Shown here piece after piece: positions 58,827-64,000 of a stretch of DNA of 64,000 nt. The translations under genes and the position numbers were made by a program. The stretch comes from an uncultured Spirochaetales bacterium (lineage in GTDB: Bacteria > Spirochaetota > Spirochaetia > Sphaerochaetales > Sphaerochaetaceae). The stretch lies in the NCBI GenBank assembly GCA_949297785.1, contig CASFTW010000011.1, positions 1 to 64,000 on the forward strand, given 5' to 3'. The notes under the pieces are model-generated. The model worked only from the letters and a program-made list of their open reading frames with translations, did no database searches and was not told the origin of the DNA. Position 1 is the first letter of the stretch, and the number at the start of each line of letters is the position of its first letter.

Positions 58827-60464
58827 TTAATCGCCGAGCTGACAGGAAGCGAATGAAACATATCCTGACATTCCGCCTCTGACGATCTTCTTCATGTTTA
58901 TGTTGTTATTCCAGATGGTAAAGACTGATGGATTGACGATACCGTAGGCGATTGCATTGTCTTTGATGTAGTAGTGCACAGCATCAATATTCTCTTCTGT
59001 GAAACCATCAACAGTCCATGCTTTGTAGATAAGGTCTGCAAGAACCATGTCATTTCTGCCGGTTGCATCACCGTTAGTGTATGCAGCGGGATCAAACCTG
59101 ATAGACCAGAAGTCTGGGAGTGCGGTACCTCCTACTGTATTTATCGTCATGTCATACTGGGTACCATCGAGTCTTATGGCAGTATAGAGAGCCATATCGA
59201 CGGCATTGATCTTGACATTGATTCCAACTTGTCTGCAGAAACCCTGAATAAGCTGTCCGAGTCTTGACGCAGTAGCAGAAGACGTTGAGAGAAGAACAAG
59301 CTCTTCGCCGTTGTATCCGGATGCCTCAACAAGTTCCTTTGCTTTTTCCACATCATACTGATAGTAATCTTCGTTCTTCCACTTCTCGTTGAACCCGATA
59401 AGGCGAGGGGAGGCGCAGTCCCACATCTGTGTACCATATCCTGAGGCTATTGCCTGGATCATGCCGTTCTCATCAATAGCATAACAGATAGCCTGTCTCA
59501 GCTCCTTGCTTTTTGCCAGAAGTGATGATTCAGCTCCAGAGAAGAACACTTGCCAACCCTGTGGTCCGTCAGAAAGGTCGATTGTATAGGATGTGTTTCC
59601 CACATACTGGCTTCCTGTTGAAGCTGCGATATCGATAACAGCATCGACTGTACCAGTCTCAAGTGCTACACCGAGCTGGAATGCTTCAGTGATAATCGAA
59701 TAGTTGACATATTTCTGAAGAGGCCTGACGCATTCAGGGAGAAGTTCTATATCCTGCCAGTAATCGTCCCGTCTCTCAAAATTCAACTGTGCTGAAGGAG
59801 TAAAGGAGGTTACCTTATATGGGGATGTTGATACGGCAGAAAGCCCGAATTCATCACTTGATTCCTTGAACGCCTTTTCTGAGACCACAAATGTATCGAT
59901 CAGTAGACCTTCAAACGCACCGACAATGTTTGAATTCATTTTGATCTCAAGGGTGTAATCTCCCGTCACAGTTGCAGACTCAACTTTTGAGAATGTAGGT
60001 TTGAGTCCTCTGGCTTTTGACTCGTTTATGAACCATACAACGTCTGATGCTGTGATATTGTTTCCGTTACTGTCTGTGATGTAACTGTAGATTTCAACAT
60101 CATATGTAAAGCCGTTGTCATCTGTCGTCCATGATTTTGCGGCATATGGAACGACTTCATTTTCATCATTCAGGACACCGAGTGTTTCATAAAGCTGCAT
60201 CATGTATGGTGCATTTTTTGCTGTGTTTGATCTGAAAGGTGTGAGTGAATCAATGGCTGTTCCATAACCTATGTTTATGGAATTGTCAGTGAGGACAGAT
60301 GACTCTGCAACTTCTTCTGTAGAAGCTGCCACGTTTGCGATTGTTTCAACGGACGGGGCTTCTGTTGTCGCAGTTGTTGTGCTAGCTTCTGTTTTTTTTG
60401 CACAACCGGTAAGACACAGCATAACCATTACCGTTGCCAGTAAGATTTCAAGTATTCTTTTCAT
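58827..60464 (-). CDS. Family 5 extracellular substrate-binding lipoprotein
   Basis: 545 residues from the ATG at 60464, seven bases after GGGAGG. Lipoprotein signal (CLTGCAKK, Cys about 22), then a Thr/Ser-rich linker. The SBP family 5 fold shows NIGYGTAIDSLTPFRSN, LYETLGVLNDENEVVPYAAKSW, LRQAICYAIDENGMIQAI and INVKINAVDMALYT. This family binds peptides, nickel, opines or oligosaccharides. The sulfatase/GH3 context favours a sulfated oligosaccharide; Vibrio uses a related transporter for N,N'-diacetylchitobiose. Confidence 0.92.
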   Translation of the reverse strand: MKRILEILLATVMVMLCLTGCAKKTEASTTTATTEAPSVETIANVAASTEEVAESSVLTDNSINIGYGTAIDSLTPFRSNTAKNAPYMMQLYETLGVLNDENEVVPYAAKSWTTDDNGFTYDVEIYSYITDSNGNNITASDVVWFINESKARGLKPTFSKVESATVTGDYTLEIKMNSNIVGAFEGLLIDTFVVSEKAFKESSDEFGLSAVSTSPYKVTSFTPSAQLNFERRDDYWQDIELLPECVRPLQKYVNYSIITEAFQLGVALETGTVDAVIDIAASTGSQYVGNTSYTIDLSDGPQGWQVFFSGAESSLLAKSKELRQAICYAIDENGMIQAIASGYGTQMWDCASPRLIGFNEKWKNEDYYQYDVEKAKELVEASGYNGEELVLLSTSSATASRLGQLIQGFCRQVGINVKINAVDMALYTAIRLDGTQYDMTINTVGGTALPDFWSIRFDPAAYTNGDATGRNDMVLADLIYKAWTVDGFTEENIDAVHYYIKDNAIAYGIVNPSVFTIWNNNINMKKIVRGGMSGYVSFASCQLGD

Positions 60465-60509
60465 TTCGATACCTCCCTTTTTTAAGATGAAATTCAAATA
60501 CTTAAATTG

Positions 60510-60550
60510 TTTTATTAATTAAATTGTAACACAGTTCCATAGTTTGTAAA
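60510..60550 (-). promoter_or_regulatory. Promoter and TTAATTAAT operator of the importer operon
   Basis: On the minus strand TTTACA (60545-60550) and TACAAT (60523-60528) are 16 bp apart, followed directly by TTAATTAATAAAAC. The esterase promoter has the same 13-base element, TTAATTAATAAAA. Confidence 0.65.
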
Positions 60551-60808
60551 GAATAATTTATTAAATATTTTTAATAATTTATTAATTATATATTATGAAT
60601 ATATTTATATTATATCATGTATTGATTAAATCGACATTTTAGAGCCACCGGATCAGATTACATTGAACAAGAAAACGGTTTTAATGAAGTTATTATCTGA
60701 CATTTTCTGAAAGTATGTGCACAAGCACAAATTTTTCAGGAAGTACAGGGAGTTTTTACATAGAAAAGGAGGTGGAAGCTTATTTTCCTCCTACCTTTTC
60801 CTGTTTTG
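60551..60808. other. AT-rich intergenic region with a terminator-like hairpin
   Basis: Positions 60551-60660 are almost pure A/T with several TTAATAATT-like repeats and could act as UP elements for the importer promoter. At 60763-60800 a stem GAAAAGG-AGG / CCT-CCTTTTC (one bulge) probably ends the esterase transcript. No gene is seen. Confidence 0.5.
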
Positions 60809-61699
60809 CTATTTTTCAGTAACCTTATGGATGAAGGCTTCGTAAATGTCCATCATGTCTTCGTCGAAGAACACAGGATCAGCATGGGCTGCATCTTTAA
60901 CTTTGTAGAAGTCGGATTCTTTCCCTGCCTTGACCAGTGCATTATAGAGCATTTCGCTTTGGGAGATCGGCACAATGTCATCCGCTGTTCCATGTGCAAT
61001 CAGTGTAGGTGGTAACCTGCGCTCAGGCGTTATGTATTGCAGTATATTAGCAGGCTTCAGAGCTTCCTTTGCGCTTTCGGGCGTGAATTTCTTCACAAGC
61101 TGTGCTGGAGGGGTGAGTGCAAATTTTTCCATGTTCATATCTTCTGAAACCATACTTGCAATATCCACGGTTCCATACAGATCAATGACTCCGTCAACTT
61201 CTGTCGATACTGACAGATCGTCATAAGGACTATTCAGATCGTCATATGCGTATGCGCACTGGAGTGCAATGTGTCCTCCTGCTGAACCACCAAACAGAAC
61301 TATCCTGTCCGGATCTATTCTGTAACCGGAAGCATTCTTCCTTAGGTACCGTATTGCACTGTGTATATCTTCCATCATTGCGGGAAATGATGCTGTTTCA
61401 GAACCTCTGTATTCCGGCATGGCAACGACAAAACCACGTTCTGCCAGTCTTGCCATCCATGGAATACGGAATTTTACTTTCGGAGTTCTGAAACCGCCTC
61501 CTACGACACAGACTACAAGAGGGAAAAGTCCGTTTCTGGTTCCGGATTCTGACATCGGCAGAAGTATCTGCATATCCAGTGATGTATCCAGCGCAGATCT
61601 TTTGATACCGATCACACTTGCGCTACGGCGGGCATAGGTGATGTCATGCAGTAGCAGGCAGCTTTGATGTTTGACCAGCAGTTGTAATTCTTTTTGCAT
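60809..61699 (-). CDS. Alpha/beta-hydrolase, carbohydrate-esterase-like (BD-FAE/HSL type)
   Basis: 296 residues. Nucleophile elbow LFGGSAGGHIALQ (Ser about 155), acid in HGTADDIVP and His in KDAAHADPVFF. The oxyanion region VVGGGFRTP replaces the usual HGGG. No signal peptide, so it would remove acyl groups from imported sugars in the cytoplasm. AAAAAGGAG precedes the ATG. It shares the TTAATTAAT element with the importer and the sulfatase operon, which is why I place it in the locus. Confidence 0.85.
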   Translation of the reverse strand: MQKELQLLVKHQSCLLLHDITYARRSASVIGIKRSALDTSLDMQILLPMSESGTRNGLFPLVVCVVGGGFRTPKVKFRIPWMARLAERGFVVAMPEYRGSETASFPAMMEDIHSAIRYLRKNASGYRIDPDRIVLFGGSAGGHIALQCAYAYDDLNSPYDDLSVSTEVDGVIDLYGTVDIASMVSEDMNMEKFALTPPAQLVKKFTPESAKEALKPANILQYITPERRLPPTLIAHGTADDIVPISQSEMLYNALVKAGKESDFYKVKDAAHADPVFFDEDMMDIYEAFIHKVTEK

Positions 61700-61711
61700 T
61701 TTTTTCTCCTT

Positions 61712-61758
61712 TTTATTAATTAATTTAAATTATAAATATAGAATTCCTTTTAATGCAA
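61712..61758 (-). promoter_or_regulatory. Promoter and TTAATTAAT operator of the esterase gene
   Basis: On the minus strand TTGCAT (61753-61758) and TATAAT (61729-61734) are 18 bp apart, followed directly by TTAAATTAATTAATAAAAA. The -10 box and operator are adjacent as in the other two promoters of the locus. Confidence 0.7.
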
Positions 61759-61920
61759 GAGAAAATTCAACCGACATATATAGTTTCAACATGTTCAGGA
61801 AGTGACAGATGAGACCATTGCGAATTCTTTATGGATGAAGAAAAAAGTGTCAGATGTAAAACCAGCCGTCAATAAAACAAAAGCTTGAAATGCCGATTCC
61901 GCATGTTTAGAATTAGGCTT

Positions 61921-62892
61921 ATGCTTATAGATTTGCACTGCGATACGATATACAGTTTATGGGAAGGAAAGGGAGATGGAGACCTTGTTTCATCTTCACT
62001 GTCCGTTGACAGGAAAAAGCTTGAAGGCACAGGCTCTGCAGCCCAGTGCTTTGCGCTTTTCACTCCGATGCATGAGCATCTGGGTGAAAGGGATAGAAAC
62101 AAGTCTCCATGGCAGGTGCTGAATGAACTTCATGACAGGTTCGTGAGTGAAACGGAAAAAGCCGGTATACCGCAGATGAGAAAGGTTTCGGATCTTTCCG
62201 ATGGAGGGGTGCATGCTGTTCTCACAACTGAGGAAGGTGCCTCAATCGAAGGCGACATCTCCCGTTTTGAAATCCTGAAAGAGTGGGGTGTGAAAATTTT
62301 CGGCCTCACATGGAACCATGAAAACGAACTGGCTTATCCGAATACGGAAGGCAGTCCTTTTGCATTTGACGGACAGCTGATGGAAAAAGGACTGAAGGAT
62401 AAGGGATTTGAAGCCGTGGAGGAATGCTCCAGACTGGGAATCATAATTGATGTCTCGCATCTCAGCGATGGAGGTTTCGCTGATGTCGCATCAATCGTGA
62501 AAGGTCCTTTCGTTGCCACTCATTCCAACGCGAGAAGCATTACTGAAGTGACAAGAAACCTTACGGACGAACAGCTGAGGATCCTGGCGGATCACGGTGG
62601 TGTCACCGGGCTCAATTTCTGTTCTGCATTCCTTTCTGATGATAAGAAAGGGGAAAGCCGGATAAGCGACATGGTGCGTCATGTGATGCATATATACAAG
62701 ACTGCAGGGGAGGACGTGCCTGCCATCGGAACCGATTTTGACGGCATTGACGGAAAGCTTGAAATCCCCTCATCAGACAAAATGTACCTTCTTCACGATG
62801 CACTGCATGATGCAGGTCTCAGTGAAAGGATTCTCGACAAGATGTGGTATGAGAATGCTCTGAGGGTTTTCGCGTCAGCTGAGAACGATTGA
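61921..62892 (+). CDS. Membrane dipeptidase family (peptidase M19)
   Basis: 323 residues from the ATG at 61921; a TTG at 61885 gives a longer but less likely form. Zinc ligands H6 and D8 in LIDLHCDT, the bridging Glu in LTTEEGASIEG, His in IIDVSHLSDGGF and ATHSNARS, and Asp in IGTDFDGIDG. The family cleaves dipeptides, often with D-residues, and some members act on renal-dipeptidase substrates. No signal peptide, so cytoplasmic. Stands alone with a strong terminator. Confidence 0.9.
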   Translation: MLIDLHCDTIYSLWEGKGDGDLVSSSLSVDRKKLEGTGSAAQCFALFTPMHEHLGERDRNKSPWQVLNELHDRFVSETEKAGIPQMRKVSDLSDGGVHAVLTTEEGASIEGDISRFEILKEWGVKIFGLTWNHENELAYPNTEGSPFAFDGQLMEKGLKDKGFEAVEECSRLGIIIDVSHLSDGGFADVASIVKGPFVATHSNARSITEVTRNLTDEQLRILADHGGVTGLNFCSAFLSDDKKGESRISDMVRHVMHIYKTAGEDVPAIGTDFDGIDGKLEIPSSDKMYLLHDALHDAGLSERILDKMWYENALRVFASAEND

Positions 62893-62923
62893 TGAAGCGG
62901 GCTGAATACTTTTTCTCAATATA

Positions 62924-62961
62924 AGGTGAGCCGCTTTTTGAGAAGCGGAGCACCTTTCCTT
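62924..62961 (+). terminator. Terminator of the dipeptidase gene
   Basis: A two-part stem: AGGTG / CACCT outside, CCGCTT / AAGCGG inside, followed by TTCCTTT. Confidence 0.75.
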
Positions 62962-62976
62962 TGTGCTTATATGCAC

Positions 62977-63159
62977 TCACACACTTTCTTTGTATCCTCT
63001 TTCTTTTGCATAAGATGACATTTCATCAAGTACTGTCTTCAGTTTGCTGAGGTTTGCCGTACAGACTTTCTCAAGATAAGGAACACGGCCGGAGAGAAAA
63101 GCATTCAGATCTTTCTCTTTCAGATAAGCAAGATCAAGGTTAACTTCGACAGGACTCAC
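62977..63159 (-). pseudogene. Small gene, second part (possibly frameshifted)
   Basis: 60 residues from a GTG at 63159 that overlaps the stop of the 20-residue frame at 63156-63218. The sequence is hydrophilic and helical (VEVNLDLAYLKEKDLNAF, YLEKVCTANLSKLKTVLDEM). No ribosome site of its own. It may be translated by coupling, or the two frames may be one 79-residue gene broken by a small deletion. Family not recognised. Confidence 0.4.
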
Positions 63160-63218
63160 AGAATGCAGTGCTTGTCCATCAGTGTTCTGACTTCCATCTT
63201 GAGATCCGTATTGTTCAT
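63156..63218 (-). pseudogene. Small gene, first part (20 codons)
   Basis: Its ATG overlaps the stop of the GNAT gene (TAATG) and its stop overlaps the next start (GTGA). It reads MNNTDLKMEVRTLMDKHCIL. The tight chain suggests co-translation; the shift of frame after Ile-Leu suggests a broken gene. Confidence 0.35.
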
Positions 63219-63697
63219 TACAGCACCTTTTTCATGAAGACGGTTCTCTCCAGCGGACTGTCGTTGTAGGAGTCTGTGTATGTGAAGCCCAGCTTTTCAT
63301 ACAGCCTTATTGCATCAGAAAGTTCTGGAAGGGTATCAAGATAGATTTCCCTGTAACCGGTCTTTTCTGCTTCCTCAAGTATTCTCTCACACAGCATTCT
63401 GGCAATTCCCTTACCTCTGAACTCTGGTCTGACATAGAGCCTTTTCAGCTCGCATCTGTCATCTGACAGCGGGCGGAGTGCTATGCATCCGGCAGCTTTG
63501 CCGTCATGAAGGGCAAGATACAGTCTGCCGCGCGGGAGGGCATATTTTGCCGCAGGATTCCCGGCTTCCTCATCGTAGTGCTGGATGTCAAGATAGATTG
63601 AGAAAGACGGATCAATTGATACAAGCATTGCTGTGTATTCGCTGAATAATGATTTTATTTCATCAATGTGATCGTATGCCTCAGTCAGTTGTGTCAT
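63218..63697 (-). CDS. GNAT-family N-acetyltransferase
   Basis: 159 residues. The acetyl-CoA motif is YVRPEFRGKGIARML (R-x-x-G-x-G/A pattern), with ELKRL before it and LYEKLGFTYTDSY at the end. GNAT proteins acetylate amino groups of small molecules or proteins; the target is unknown. It heads a short chain with the two small frames downstream. Confidence 0.9.
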   Translation of the reverse strand: MTQLTEAYDHIDEIKSLFSEYTAMLVSIDPSFSIYLDIQHYDEEAGNPAAKYALPRGRLYLALHDGKAAGCIALRPLSDDRCELKRLYVRPEFRGKGIARMLCERILEEAEKTGYREIYLDTLPELSDAIRLYEKLGFTYTDSYNDSPLERTVFMKKVL

Positions 63698-63818
63698 CAG
63701 ATGCTCATCTTAAACTATTTTAATGTTTTTTGCATGGTTTACCGGACACAATGCGTGTATGGAAAATTTTCATGAGGAAAAATATAATCTGAAAATGAAA
63801 ACAGCATTATATTATCTG

Positions 63819-63824
63819 TATAAT
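63819..63824 (+). promoter_or_regulatory. -10 box of the cupin gene
   Basis: TATAAT with TG directly upstream, 26 bases before the ATG at 63851. No good -35. AGGAG lies about eight bases before the ATG. Confidence 0.5.
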
Positions 63825-63850
63825 CTTGGTAAAACACAGGAGATGAAATA

Positions 63851-64000
63851 ATGGTATTCTTCGACAAAGACATTAAGACAAACGTGCTTGATGAGAAATC
63901 TTCAAGGAAGATCCTTGCACATGATGACGACCTCATGGTCTGCCATCTCTGGTTCAAGAAAGACGGAGTCGGTTCCCTTCACCAGCATCCGCATACACAG
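63851..64000 (+). CDS. Cupin-domain protein, partial at the right edge
   Basis: The first 50 residues of a protein that runs off the window. MVFFDKDIKTNVLDEKSSRK is followed by LMVCHLWFKKDGVGSLHQHPHTQ (seen over residues 28-50), where H-Q-H-P-H is the first cupin metal motif. It resembles small stand-alone cupins of the KdgF type involved in sugar or uronate metabolism, but the assignment needs the rest of the gene. Confidence 0.75.
   Translation, partial: MVFFDKDIKTNVLDEKSSRKILAHDDDLMVCHLWFKKDGVGSLHQHPHTQ

Noticed and set aside
63150-63165. A programmed frameshift like that of prfB
   Set aside because: There is no Shine-Dalgarno-like element at the right distance and no slippery sequence; a split or broken gene is simpler.
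1-64000. CRISPR arrays, IS elements, prophage, tRNA or rRNA genes
   Set aside because: I found no regularly spaced repeats, transposase or integrase motifs, or tRNA-like cloverleaf sequences.

Overview
The window reads as a chromosomal segment of a diderm, gut-associated spirochaete, probably Sphaerochaetaceae. This is inferred from protein style, because no ribosomal or other marker gene is present. Three periplasmic solute-binding proteins (SBPs) carry the N-terminal pattern F-A-[G/N]-G-[S/T]-x-E just after a type I signal peptide, a pattern I associate with Treponema and Sphaerochaeta. The segment is dense with sugar importers, LacI-type repressors and anaerobe-type enzymes. I see no rRNA, tRNA, IS element, phage or CRISPR array.

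Layout. 1-6 kb: a carboxymuconolactone decarboxylase/cupin gene divergent from a LysR regulator, a cyclophilin-like lipoprotein, a small XRE regulator with a membrane protein, an effector-binding protein with an esterase, and a metallophosphoesterase lipoprotein. 6-13 kb: a disaccharide phosphorolysis operon (LacI, SBP, two permeases, GH65 phosphorylase, beta-phosphoglucomutase) with LacI-type operators. 13-16.5 kb: biotin uptake and synthesis (ECF ATPase, EcfT, BioY, BioB) behind a perfect BirA-type operator. 16.5-23 kb: two MATE exporters, an Lrp regulator, an EFR1-type flavodoxin/ferredoxin, an RlmD-like RNA methyltransferase, a DUF3788 protein and a methyltransferase. 23.7-26 kb: a polar amino acid (cystine-like) ABC importer. 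26-31 kb: a DUF3089 lipoprotein, a membrane protein joining an N-terminal HTH to a domain resembling ligand-gated ion channels, and a nuclease lipoprotein. 30.8-32.2 kb: a queuosine-precursor transporter coupled to a radical-SAM protein. 32.3-36.7 kb: a sugar ABC importer with a metallo-beta-lactamase-fold enzyme. 36.8-43 kb: two LacI regulators around a cyclase-family hydrolase, then a TRAP transporter. 43-45.6 kb: a UvrA paralogue without a UvrB-binding domain.

45.7-61.7 kb is the most notable part. Three cysteine-type sulfatases without signal peptides, a GH3 enzyme with the Asp-His dyad of N-acetylglucosaminidases/phosphorylases, a beta-phosphoglucomutase-like enzyme, a degenerate ROK regulator, a five-gene Dpp/Opp-type importer and an esterase form what looks like a locus for importing sulfated amino-sugar oligosaccharides and degrading them in the cytoplasm. 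Three of its promoters share a TTAATTAAT element directly after the -10 box, which suggests one regulon. The end of the window holds a dipeptidase, a GNAT acetyltransferase, a small broken or split gene and the start of a cupin gene.

A recurring pattern is a strong hairpin without a T-run between each operon-leading SBP gene and its first permease gene, seen in all four such transporters.
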